The notes under the pieces: model-generated
The model's input: only the letters and a program-made list of their open reading frames with translations
What the model was told of the DNA's origin: nothing
Database searches by the model: none
Program-made: the position numbers and the translations under genes
Origin: Deltaproteobacteria bacterium
GTDB taxonomy: Bacteria; Desulfobacterota; Desulfarculia; Desulfarculales; Desulfarculaceae
Direction of reading: 5' to 3'
Length of the DNA stretch: 64,000 nt
Assembly (NCBI GenBank): GCA_020444205.1
Contig: JAHLLJ010000001.1
Span: 50,088-114,087, forward strand
In this document: one piece after another, positions 1 through 10,122 of the stretch
How positions within the stretch are numbered: position 1 is the stretch's first letter
Layout: each line of letters opens with the position of its first letter

Positions 1-289
1 GGAAGGTGCGGCCCCCGGCCGAGGCCGCGTAGTTGGACAAATACGGCGCGTAGATCTGGGCGCGGTAGATCAGGTGATGCCAACTGGTGTTGCCCCCACA
101 GGCGGCCACCACCAACAGCTTTTCCAACTCAGACAGCGGCTTGGGGCGCTGCTGGGATTTGTAGGCAAAAACCCCGTCGGGAATCTCGGCCCCCTGGAAA
201 AACCGGCGGGAGCGACGGCCGAGCAGGGCTTCGACTAGGCCAAAGGAAAGCATGTCCTGAAAACCGGGGGGCAAGCCATGAGCGCTCAT
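1..289 (-). CDS. Hypothetical protein, N-terminal part only (runs off the left edge)
   Basis: Minus-strand frame open from ATG at 289: MSAHGLPPGFQDMLSFGLVEALLGRRSRRFFQGAEIPDGVFAYKSQQRPKPLSELEKLLVVAACGGNT...; absent from ORF track because no stop lies inside the window. Confidence 0.6.
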   Translation of the reverse strand, partial: MSAHGLPPGFQDMLSFGLVEALLGRRSRRFFQGAEIPDGVFAYKSQQRPKPLSELEKLLVVAACGGNTSWHHLIYRAQIYAPYLSNYAASAGGRTF

Positions 290-332
290 ACAAGTCCATC
301 CCACTATTTGAGTTAATGTTTACTGTAATAGT

Positions 333-581
333 ATGGATGGTTGGCGAGGCCCAAACAATGGGATGCGTGGGGCAGGCCGGGTCAGTGGCTCCTACGACGC
401 TTATCAAACCGCCGCGCGCATGAGCTGGGACATCAAGTGCGACACTTGGGAGGAGTTCCCGATGGCCCAGAAGTGGTTCGCCACAGGCGAGGCCATGGCC
501 CACTTGCGCTACCTGGAGAACAAGGGGGAAGTGGTGATGGGTGAGGTGGATGGAGTCAGGGTTTACGGGTTGGGAAGGTAG
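333..581 (+). pseudogene. Remnant of the C-terminal domain of a metallo-beta-lactamase-fold hydrolase
   Basis: YQTAARMSWDIKCDTWEEFPMAQKWFATGEAMAHLRYLENKGEVV resembles the C-terminal helical tail of MBL-fold hydrolases; no upstream HxHxDH domain in any frame. Confidence 0.5.
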
Positions 582-751
582 GGAAGGGAAGCTGAAGCTT
601 TAGAGGTGTTGCTAAACGATCCTGAGCAGTTAGGAAGAGTCAAGGTGCCTTAGGCAGAGCCGGTCCTTGGCGATGAAGCGGATCGCCTAGTTAAAGTTAC
701 GTCGGAAGGTTGGGCCGCAGATTAGCTATCGCACCTTGTGGCTGAAAGGCG

Positions 752-1558
752 CTATGGTCGGTCGAGGTCGGCAATGCTCCCATCCCAATTGATCAAATTT
801 GCATGTCTAGCACGCATCAGGTCATATTCTTCCTGATATTCGGATGCGATACCAACCATATCAAAATTCATTATTCCCCCGTGGCTCCTCTCGATAAAAA
901 CCGGGCAACCACTCATGCCACCTAATTGATTGAATGTGAGATAGTCATCGCTTCCAAAGTTTTTTACCCAAAATTCTCTTTCAAACTGGATCATAAAATA
1001 CTCATCATTAACGCTAGGTACTTGGACACCTGCGGCACTGAATGACTCAAAGACCAAGCTATCGGAAGTGTTTTGCTTCCTCATGGCCCCTGGATAACCG
1101 CCGACACACACGAAGTCACCTGGCTTGACCGGCGCAGGAGGCCAGCTAAAAGGCTCGTAATAATTTAATTCCAAATTGGTTTGCATGCAGACATGGTGTG
1201 CTTCAATGCCGCTCATATCGATTGTGGCCAAATCAATGTTGCGATTTTCATCTACGAGTCTTTCCTGTGGATTTATAACGGCTTGTCCAATTTGAAAAAC
1301 TGTATTGGAATCTTGCTCTAATTTCTCTCTATATTTTTCCATGATATGACTACAAGTTATTGCAATTGGCCGCTTATCTAGTTTAACCAACACGGCCGTT
1401 CCGTTGTTGATATAAGCTTTGTGCTTGAGTTTAGGCCGCTCACCCATAGTTACGGCAGCGGCAAACCGAAGCGGGAACTTTGTTAGCTCTCTCCCTAGCG
1501 GGCCTGCGGCAAGTCGCTTTGCCTCTTTGATCTTTTCAGGAGTCCATTCCTCGTTCAT
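752..1558 (-). CDS. Trypsin-like serine peptidase domain protein
   Basis: Candidate triad: CSH, IDLATID and GMSGCPV; no obvious signal peptide. Confidence 0.7.
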   Translation of the reverse strand: MNEEWTPEKIKEAKRLAAGPLGRELTKFPLRFAAAVTMGERPKLKHKAYINNGTAVLVKLDKRPIAITCSHIMEKYREKLEQDSNTVFQIGQAVINPQERLVDENRNIDLATIDMSGIEAHHVCMQTNLELNYYEPFSWPPAPVKPGDFVCVGGYPGAMRKQNTSDSLVFESFSAAGVQVPSVNDEYFMIQFEREFWVKNFGSDDYLTFNQLGGMSGCPVFIERSHGGIMNFDMVGIASEYQEEYDLMRARHANLINWDGSIADLDRP

Positions 1559-1637
1559 GACTATAATCCCCCCTTTTTTTCTTCTACATCTATATCACAG
1601 CAAAATCCCAGTAATAACCTTACATCTCTCCCTTGTC

Positions 1638-1666
1638 TTGACACCCATGCCCCACGGCGCTACTTT
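1638..1666 (+). promoter_or_regulatory. Putative sigma70 promoter for eno
   Basis: TTGACA, 17-nt spacer, TACTTT (weak -10), 44 nt upstream of eno ATG. Confidence 0.4.
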
Positions 1667-1706
1667 AGGAACTGCCTAGGCAACCTATCCCAGGAGGAGG
1701 GGATAA

Positions 1707-2978
<1,272 letters not shown>

Positions 2979-2989
2979 AACGATCCCTC

Positions 2990-3020
2990 GCGGCGGGAGG
3001 CCCAATGCGCCTCCCGCCGC
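2990..3020 (+). terminator. Stem-loop between eno and the CapK-like gene (weak terminator or attenuator)
   Basis: Perfect 12-bp stem GCGGCGGGAGGC / GCCTCCCGCCGC, 7-nt loop; no strong T-run. Confidence 0.45.
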
Positions 3021-3077
3021 TAGCTTATTACAGGGAGAAGCGCCATAGCCGACCACGCCTTCAGCCCCAACCCGGCC

Positions 3078-4427
3078 TTGGAGCGCTTGCCCTTTTACGC
3101 CCGCCTATACAGCCGCCGCATGCAGCCCGCCCTGGAGCGGGCCAAAGGCAAGGCCACACCGGTTATCGAGCAGTTGCTGGCCGACAGCCAGTTTTGGGAA
3201 CCCGAGCGTCTGGAAACCTGGCGCTGGGGCGAGTTGAACAAGCTTTTGACCTGGGCCGTGGTGCAGGTGCCTTTTTACCGCCATTGGTTCCAAGAAAGCG
3301 GCATCAGCCCGGCACAGATCGCCCAGGCCCGTGACCTGGGACCCTTGCCCATAGTCAGCAAGCAGATGATCCAGGCCGCGCCCGAGGACTTTCGGGCCGC
3401 GGCTCCGCCAGAGGGCAGCTATGCCAAGAGCACCGGCGGCACCCTGGGCCAGCCTTTGCACTTTCTGGTTAGTCCTCTGTCCGACCAGTGGCGCATGGCG
3501 GTGAGCCGCCGGGGCTACGCCTGGGCAGGCTGTGTGCCCGGCCGCAAGCAGGTGCACCTTTGGAGCGGCGATTTGGCTCCTCTGTCTCGCCAGGCCAACC
3601 TGAAACGGGGCCTGCACCGCCTGCTGCAGCGCCAGCGCTTTGTGGATTACTACCGCATGCTGGGGCCTGACGAGATAAAGGCGGCCATGGAAGCCATTGA
3701 CCATTTCGGCCCTGACTGCCTGGTGGCCTACCCCTCCGGGGCCGAGGCCCTGGCCCGCCTGGCCCTGGACGTAGGCTGGCGACCCCGCAAGCCCTTGGTG
3801 AGCGTACTCACAGGAGCCGAGCGCTTGCTGCCTCATCAACGGGAGATCATCGAGCAGGGTCTGGGCTGCCCGGCCTTTGAGACCTACGGCAGCCGCGAGT
3901 TCATGCTCATGGCCAGCGAGTGCCCGGCCCACCAGGGCCTGCACGTGTCGGCCGAAAACGTGATCCTGGAGGTGAACGCCCCCAGGGGCGAAGTGGGCGA
4001 GCTTCTGGTCACCGACCTGCACAACTATGCCCAGCCCTTTATCCGCTACCAAGGGGGGGACCTGGCCTCCTGGCTGGAGGGGCCTTGTCCTTGCGGGCGC
4101 AGCCTGCCCCGCCTGGCCGGGGTGGAGGGCCGGGTCATGGACGCCATCCGCACCCCGGACGGTGGGCGCCTCACCGGACTTTTCTTCCCCCATCTGCTCA
4201 AGGACTACCCGGCCATCGCCCAGTACCAGATAGTGCAGCCCGCCCTGGACTCCCTGGTGCTGCGCCTGGTGCTGCGAGAAGCGTTGACCTCTGATCAGCA
4301 ACAGGATATTTTGGCGGCTGTACATAAGGCTCTACCAGGAGTAAGGGCCCACATCGAACCAGTGGAGGAAATCGAAACCACCCCCAGCGGCAAAGTGCGC
4401 ATCACCATAGGTTTGGGGACTACCTAG
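3078..4427 (+). CDS. Phenylacetate-CoA ligase/CapK-like adenylate-forming family protein
   Basis: 449 aa; AKSTGGTLGQPL, YGSREF, CPCGRSLPRLAGVEGR; TTG start in ORF track. Confidence 0.75.
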   Translation: MERLPFYARLYSRRMQPALERAKGKATPVIEQLLADSQFWEPERLETWRWGELNKLLTWAVVQVPFYRHWFQESGISPAQIAQARDLGPLPIVSKQMIQAAPEDFRAAAPPEGSYAKSTGGTLGQPLHFLVSPLSDQWRMAVSRRGYAWAGCVPGRKQVHLWSGDLAPLSRQANLKRGLHRLLQRQRFVDYYRMLGPDEIKAAMEAIDHFGPDCLVAYPSGAEALARLALDVGWRPRKPLVSVLTGAERLLPHQREIIEQGLGCPAFETYGSREFMLMASECPAHQGLHVSAENVILEVNAPRGEVGELLVTDLHNYAQPFIRYQGGDLASWLEGPCPCGRSLPRLAGVEGRVMDAIRTPDGGRLTGLFFPHLLKDYPAIAQYQIVQPALDSLVLRLVLREALTSDQQQDILAAVHKALPGVRAHIEPVEEIETTPSGKVRITIGLGTT

Positions 4428-4443
4428 CAACGAGGCAACTCTC

Positions 4444-5763
4444 GTGAAAAAATGCAAAACTGCCTTTTGGCTGGGCGCGCTCATCGCAGCGTTGGCCCTG
4501 TCTCTGGCCGCACCCGCCTGGGCCATTAACCCCACCCCACCCTGGGTGATCTACGATCAAGGCCAGGAGAAACCCGAGCCCCGCTGGCTGGCCCTGCCAT
4601 ATGCTTTTTACAGCGACACCTATGATCTGGCTGGGGGCGTGGCCGGAGGCGGGCAGGGTTACTACCAAGAGCAAATGATCTTTTTCGCGGCTGGCCTGGG
4701 CAGTACCAACGGCACCGGCGCGGGATACTTTTATTTGGTGGACGTGCAGACGCCCTGGGTGCCCCGTTTATTCATGACCGTGGATTTTTCCGCCGGCTAC
4801 TACACCAAGCAGCGGGCCTATGCCCAGGGCAACCCCGCCTATAGCAATGAACAGGCCGGGTCCAACGACTCCAACAAAGACGACTATGTGCAAGGCAAGG
4901 GCTGGCAGACCTGGGTTGATATACTGGGCAAGTATGTCCTGCCTATCGGGGCGGGGCGAAACCGGCCCATACAGCGCTACACCCTAAAAGGCGGCCTGTT
5001 GGTCAGCGAGCCCAGCGGCGGGCAGGTGTGGAACCCCCTGGACACCGGTGTTTCCCAGCTTCGTTTGCGCTTTTTCCAGCGCGCCCAATCCATTGACGGC
5101 GACTCGGGCGATTACTCCTTCCGCACCAACGGCCTGGAACTGGGCCTGATCTACGACAACCGGGACTACCCGGGCAACCCCAGCGGCGGCAGCTTTCAGA
5201 GCTTTACTATCAGTCATGATTTCGGCTGGTTCGACAGCACCGGCTCCTGGAACAACCTGGAGCTGGATCTACGCAAGTACTTCTCCCTGGGCCAGGACGG
5301 CTGGTTCAAGCAGCGGGTGCTGGCCTTTGACCTGTGGAGTGCCTATAGCGAGTCTTGGAACGTGGACCGGGCGGGTGAGGAGGTGGTGATTCACGACCGC
5401 ACCCCGCCATACTTCGGGCCCACCCTGGGCGGCTTTTATCGCATGCGCGCCTACCCCTATTGCCGCTTCGCCGACAAGGCGGCCATTTACTACGGCGGCG
5501 AGCTGCGCCTCACTGCCCGAGCCAACCCCCTGGGGGAAATAAGCTGGCTAAAGTTCGCGGATATCGACTGGATGCAGTTCGTGGTCTTCGGCGAGTTGGG
5601 CCGGGTATCTGACGACTACAAGATCGATGAGTTCGTGCAGGATCTCAAATGGGATGTTGGCCTGGGATTCAGGTTTATGGCTCAAAAGGCGGTGCTCAGG
5701 GTGGATGTGGCCACCAGCGACGAGGGGGTGGCTGCCTGGGCCATGGTCGGACATCCCTTTTAG
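4444..5763 (+). CDS. Outer-membrane protein, Omp85/surface-antigen (D15)-like barrel without apparent POTRA region
   Basis: Signal peptide MKKCKTAFWLGALIAALALSLAAPAWA; LIYDNRDYPGNPSGGSF; terminal F. Confidence 0.65.
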   Translation: MKKCKTAFWLGALIAALALSLAAPAWAINPTPPWVIYDQGQEKPEPRWLALPYAFYSDTYDLAGGVAGGGQGYYQEQMIFFAAGLGSTNGTGAGYFYLVDVQTPWVPRLFMTVDFSAGYYTKQRAYAQGNPAYSNEQAGSNDSNKDDYVQGKGWQTWVDILGKYVLPIGAGRNRPIQRYTLKGGLLVSEPSGGQVWNPLDTGVSQLRLRFFQRAQSIDGDSGDYSFRTNGLELGLIYDNRDYPGNPSGGSFQSFTISHDFGWFDSTGSWNNLELDLRKYFSLGQDGWFKQRVLAFDLWSAYSESWNVDRAGEEVVIHDRTPPYFGPTLGGFYRMRAYPYCRFADKAAIYYGGELRLTARANPLGEISWLKFADIDWMQFVVFGELGRVSDDYKIDEFVQDLKWDVGLGFRFMAQKAVLRVDVATSDEGVAAWAMVGHPF

Positions 5764-5850
5764 CTGACCAACCGGCCTGTAAAGCTTGACAAAACACCAG
5801 TATTAACGATAGCCTCTGGCCAGACAAAACCCCCTGCGCGGGAGGGACAA

Positions 5851-7308
5851 GTGAGATCCATCGCGGCCTTCGTCGCTTACATGATGTTGCTGGCAAGCCT
5901 GGCCCTGGGGGCCGGTTGCACCACAGTATCCACCGCAAACGCGCCCACCCCCGCCCCGGGTCCGGTAATCAAGGCGGGGCTCAAGGCGGTCATGCCGCCG
6001 GTGGTCGATAAACGCTCCTGGCCCAGCGAGGACACCGGGACCCCGGATCCCAACATCCACATTTTCGCGCCGGGCATAACCGGACAACTTCGTCAGGGCC
6101 TGCTGTCCAGCGGGCTGTTCGCGGCCCTGCCCGCTCCGGATCAGGCGGCGGCCAAGGGTATCAACGACCAGCTCACCGTGACCATCAGCGAGTTCAGCCT
6201 GAACACCACGGGCAGCAACCCCTGGTCCGCGGGAGCTTATATCCTCGACGGCCTGATTTTGCCGGTATTCGGCGTGGTTGCCGTGGCCACCCAGGGCGAG
6301 GTGGACACCGGAGCCTATCTGCTGCCCAGCACCAAGGTGGGGACCACCATCAACGCCGAGGTGGCCTGGGGCGAAAAGGGCGCCAAGAAGCCCATCCTCA
6401 GCCGGGGCTACCAGGTGACCGTGGAGCTGGGAGCGGTGAGCCAGCGCGAGATCATGGCCTACGTGGGCGGCACCAGCTCCGAGGACGGGGTGAAGATCGG
6501 CAAGGCCCAGGGCTTGAAGGCCCTGCAAGAGTTGGCCACCCAGATCAGCCGGGACCCCAACTGGCTTTACCTGAACTCCTACGTGCGCGTGGCCCGCGCC
6601 AGGGAGGTCATCCAAACCTCCATCGACCCAGTGGCCCGTATGCAAGCGGCCCAAGGCCTGCTGGGCCTGCTGAGCCCCTTGTCCTTCACGCCTGCCGAGG
6701 CCACCGTTCTGCGCGACGGTTACGTAAGTGCCGGTCTCAGGGCTGAACAGGTCAACGAGCTTAGGGCCACCTACTTGGGCGTGGCCGAGGTTAAGGCCCT
6801 GCCCGCCAAGCAAAAGCTGGGCGAGGCCCAGGCTGAGAAGCTTTTTAACGACCCGGCCGTGGAGCAGGCATTGGCTCAGGGCGAGGTGATCAAGCAAAGC
6901 CTGGGGCTGATCTTGAGCGCCATGGCCCCGGTTACCCCCAAAGCCAAGGCCCAGGCCGAGGCGGCTCCGCCGCAAGACCTGGTGAAGATTCCCACTCTGA
7001 CCCGGCCCACCATGCCCGATCCGGTGCAGGACTTCCCGGGCGAGAAGAAAAAACCCAGGACTCCGGTGGTGCAAAAGCCCAAGGAGGCCCCCAAGCCGCT
7101 GCCCCTTACTCCGCAGGCCCAGGTCATGCAGGTCGAGTTGATCAGCCAGCTGGCTGAGGCCCTCAAGGGCCAACCCCGCCTGCAAGCAGTGTTCATCAAC
7201 CAGGCCGACAGCGCGGTGGGCCCCATGTGGCCGGTGGCCAAAATGGTTCTCCTCAAGCTGGACACGCCTCAAGTTAAGAATTACCTGGCCAAGCGGGAAG
7301 CTACCTAA
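5851..7308 (+). CDS. Lipoprotein of unknown function
   Basis: N-terminal hydrophobic segment with lipobox LGAGC; 485 aa. Confidence 0.65.
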   Translation: MRSIAAFVAYMMLLASLALGAGCTTVSTANAPTPAPGPVIKAGLKAVMPPVVDKRSWPSEDTGTPDPNIHIFAPGITGQLRQGLLSSGLFAALPAPDQAAAKGINDQLTVTISEFSLNTTGSNPWSAGAYILDGLILPVFGVVAVATQGEVDTGAYLLPSTKVGTTINAEVAWGEKGAKKPILSRGYQVTVELGAVSQREIMAYVGGTSSEDGVKIGKAQGLKALQELATQISRDPNWLYLNSYVRVARAREVIQTSIDPVARMQAAQGLLGLLSPLSFTPAEATVLRDGYVSAGLRAEQVNELRATYLGVAEVKALPAKQKLGEAQAEKLFNDPAVEQALAQGEVIKQSLGLILSAMAPVTPKAKAQAEAAPPQDLVKIPTLTRPTMPDPVQDFPGEKKKPRTPVVQKPKEAPKPLPLTPQAQVMQVELISQLAEALKGQPRLQAVFINQADSAVGPMWPVAKMVLLKLDTPQVKNYLAKREAT

Positions 7309-7314
7309 CGGGGA

Positions 7315-8019
7315 TTGGATATATCGTCCGTGAAAGTCATCGCCCCTTACTATGAAATTCTGTTCCTGCCGGACCGGGAGCAGGTGCTGGCCCTGGTGGA
7401 GGCGGCCGGGCGCACCTGCTACAAGTCCGAGCATCTCATCAGCAGCGATTCGGCCCCGGAGTTTGTAAAACGCATCGTGGCTTCGGGCCACCACAGCGTC
7501 ATCGAGCACGCCAACCTTTCGGTGCGCTTTGTCTGCGACCGGGGAGTCACCCATGAGCTGGTGCGCCACCGCTTGGCCGCCTATAGCCAGGAATCCACCC
7601 GCTACGCCAACTACGCCCAAGACCGTTTCGGAAGCCAGATCACGATAATAAAACCCATGTTCTGGGCCGAGGACAGCGCGGCCTATCACCTCTGGGAAAA
7701 GGCCATGGCCCAAACAGAAGAGGCCTATCTAGAGTTGTTGTCCGGTGGGGCCAAGCCCCAGGAGGCCCGGGCGGTATTGCCCAACAGCCTCAAGACCGAG
7801 ATCGTGATGACCGCCAATCTGCGTGAATGGCGTCACGTATTGGGCCTGCGCAGCTCCAAGGCGGCCCATCCCCAGATTCGCCAGATCATGCTACCCCTGA
7901 TGGGTGAGCTGGGCGAGCGTCTGCCCGAGTTCTTCGCGGACTTGGCCGAAAAGTACGCCGCAGACATCGCCGCCTTTGCCTCGGGTCCGGCCGCGCTGGG
8001 AGGCCCGGAGCAGACATAG
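7315..8019 (+). CDS. thyX: FAD-dependent thymidylate synthase
   Basis: RHRLAAYSQESTRY (ThyX motif) and HHSVIEHANLSVRF. Confidence 0.95.
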   Translation: MDISSVKVIAPYYEILFLPDREQVLALVEAAGRTCYKSEHLISSDSAPEFVKRIVASGHHSVIEHANLSVRFVCDRGVTHELVRHRLAAYSQESTRYANYAQDRFGSQITIIKPMFWAEDSAAYHLWEKAMAQTEEAYLELLSGGAKPQEARAVLPNSLKTEIVMTANLREWRHVLGLRSSKAAHPQIRQIMLPLMGELGERLPEFFADLAEKYAADIAAFASGPAALGGPEQT

Positions 8020-8040
8020 ACGCATCACTGCGCAAAAAAG

Positions 8041-8064
8041 AACCGGAGGCCTGAGCCTCCGGTT
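8041..8064. terminator. Bidirectional Rho-independent terminator between convergent thyX and the small membrane protein gene
   Basis: AACCGGAGGC-CTGA-GCCTCCGGTT with T-run on the + side and A-run (T-run on - strand) on the other. Confidence 0.85.
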
Positions 8065-8086
8065 TTGTATTTTAAATGGGTTGTCT

Positions 8087-8413
8087 CTAGCGATGGATGC
8101 GGATGGCACTGCCCATGTCTTGCACAAAGGGGCGGTTGCCGCCGCTCAAAGCAGTGAGTCCCCAGAGGCCCATGGTAATGACCGTGAACATGAGCCCCAG
8201 CCCCAGCCACAAAACTACCCCCCGGGGTACCCGTCCGAAGAGAACGGCGTGTGCCGCCTTACGGCATTTTTCAACGCCGCTACACTCTTCCTCAATGGTC
8301 AATTTGCATTGGGGGCCTTCTTTGCCGTAGTAACGCATTTGGCTTGTCGGCCTCTCCGGGTAGGCGGGGTGAATGTCCGTGCGACTATTGGAGTCCAAGT
8401 ATAGCCCAGTCAT
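8087..8413 (-). CDS. Small hypothetical protein with one predicted transmembrane helix
   Basis: Open frame with hydrophobic segment GVVLWLGLGLMFTVITMGLWGLTAL; positioned before the terminator. Confidence 0.5.
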   Translation of the reverse strand: MTGLYLDSNSRTDIHPAYPERPTSQMRYYGKEGPQCKLTIEEECSGVEKCRKAAHAVLFGRVPRGVVLWLGLGLMFTVITMGLWGLTALSGGNRPFVQDMGSAIRIHR

Positions 8414-8463
8414 TAAATAGGTTCAACTGCGCGCATCGAATTTAACAAAAAACTTGCCTTGAA

Positions 8464-8988
8464 TCAGCACCTCCAAAGGGTGCACATGGTCTTGCCGGCA
8501 TATATCGTATTTATATGAGTAAATTCCGTGGGTTGAAAGTAGGGTCCATAAACCAGTAATCGGCCTTTCCACCCGTCCGGCAGAATTTCCTCCAGCCAAT
8601 TCAGGGGCTTGTCAGGGTAGAGGAACAGCAGGTCAAATGGGGTTAGGTCAACCTTTCGGCAGTCGGCGCACACGAACTCGGCCCGGTTCAGGCCCAAACT
8701 CTCGGCCATGGCCCGGCTGGCTTGCACCAGGCCTGGGTCAACCTCAATGCCCGTGGCCCGCATAAACAGCGAAGCGATGAGCACCGCCCGGCCGTCGCCG
8801 CTGCCCAAATCGGCAAAGTGGCTGCAGCCTCCCAGGTCCACCTGCTCCAGCAGGTCGTAGACCTCCTCGCTTTTAGAACAGGCCCACATGCCCGCCGGGG
8901 TCATCTTGTAGGGTTCGTCCAAACCGGCGTGGAACTCGGCCAGGGCCGAGTTGATCTCGGCCAAGCTTATGGCAGGGGAGGTGCTCAA
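8464..8988 (-). CDS. SAM-dependent methyltransferase-like protein
   Basis: HFADLGSGDGRAVLIASLFMRATGIEVDPG motif. Confidence 0.75.
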   Translation of the reverse strand: MSTSPAISLAEINSALAEFHAGLDEPYKMTPAGMWACSKSEEVYDLLEQVDLGGCSHFADLGSGDGRAVLIASLFMRATGIEVDPGLVQASRAMAESLGLNRAEFVCADCRKVDLTPFDLLFLYPDKPLNWLEEILPDGWKGRLLVYGPYFQPTEFTHINTIYAGKTMCTLWRC

Positions 8989-9413
8989 GAGGACAACCGG
9001 TGATGTTCAACCTTGATACAGGCGTCTTGCACCACCAAAATGCCGTTGCCCCTAAGCAGATCAGCCGCTTTTTGGCTCTGTACGTCCAACTGCATCCATA
9101 GGGCTTTGGGTTTGATCTTTACCGCTGCTTCGGCTATTTCCGGTACCGCGTCGCTGCGGCGGAAAACGTTCACGATGTCCACCTGACCGGGCACCGAGGC
9201 CAGGTCCGGATAGGCCTTTTGCCCCAGAATCTCATCAACCATGGGGTTCACGGGAATAATTTCATATCCGTGATCCTGCATATACCTGGCCACCCGGTAG
9301 CTGTCCCGGGTCGGCTTGTCGGAAAGGCCGACCACCGCGATGCGCTGGGCTTGCCTCAGCAGGTCTTTGACCTCTTGGTCTCCAGGATTGTCGAACATGG
9401 TCCTAAGGGACAT
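8985..9413 (-). CDS. CoA-binding domain protein
   Basis: IAVVGLSDKPTRDSYRVARYMQDHGYEIIPVNP; start trimmed to MSLRTMF because the upstream part of the listed ORF overlaps the next gene. Confidence 0.85.
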   Translation of the reverse strand: MSLRTMFDNPGDQEVKDLLRQAQRIAVVGLSDKPTRDSYRVARYMQDHGYEIIPVNPMVDEILGQKAYPDLASVPGQVDIVNVFRRSDAVPEIAEAAVKIKPKALWMQLDVQSQKAADLLRGNGILVVQDACIKVEHHRLSS

Positions 9414-9433
9414 GTACACCTCCACTTGAGCGG

Positions 9434-10096
9434 CTATCTTATCATGCGGCCGGCCGGCGAACCAGAACGCCGCTCCAGCCTGGAGGTGATGAGGCCCCAG
9501 CGCATGAGCAGCAAACGCAGCTCCCTGGGCCCAGCCGCATTGATGAGGGCGGGAAGCACGGCCTTGGCCTCGGGCGGGGCGTTGCGTACCAGGCTGAACA
9601 GGCGCAGGCTTTCCAAGCCGGAGGCGGGCAGAGGGGGTAGGGGGCACCCCTCGCAGTCCGGAGGCTCCTCACCATGCTCAGCCTCCTGATCGCAGGTTGC
9701 GCAGTCCACCCCTGGGAAATCAGCCCGGTAATCCAGATGGCGGGCCAACATCTCCATCTCCGCCTCCTCCTGTAAGGTAAGCCAGGGGGCCTGCAGGGCA
9801 CTGAGCAAAGGCTCCAGAGCGCTCACCGGCAGGGCGGCCAGTTCTACGGGGCCTGGGAGGGGCGCTGGGCCTTGGGCCATGGCCACCCCCTGCCAGCGCA
9901 CCGCCTCCAGCCCCAGCAACTCCAGGCACAGACAAGCTGGGCCGGGGGAGGCCTCTTGGCGGGGAGCCCATTGCCAAGGCTCCAAAGGCCGCAGCCAAAG
10001 GCGTGCCGCTCCCAAGGTAACCTCATGAAATGCTGCTTTTACGGGTTCCATGGCCGCAAGCATAGGTTTTGCCCCGGCTGGCAGCCAGGAAGGCAC
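9434..10096 (-). CDS. Hypothetical protein with paired CxxC motifs
   Basis: DCATC...DCEGC; ORF fits between recJ and CoA-binding gene on same strand. Confidence 0.5.
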   Translation of the reverse strand: MPSWLPAGAKPMLAAMEPVKAAFHEVTLGAARLWLRPLEPWQWAPRQEASPGPACLCLELLGLEAVRWQGVAMAQGPAPLPGPVELAALPVSALEPLLSALQAPWLTLQEEAEMEMLARHLDYRADFPGVDCATCDQEAEHGEEPPDCEGCPLPPLPASGLESLRLFSLVRNAPPEAKAVLPALINAAGPRELRLLLMRWGLITSRLERRSGSPAGRMIR

Positions 10097-10122
10097 TTCG
10101 TGAAATTAGGGCCGGGGGATGG

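Noticed and set aside
311-338. Shared GTTAATGTTTA stretch with the activator promoter at about 60366
   Set aside because: 11-bp match in AT-rich spacer DNA with no extended symmetry; likely chance.
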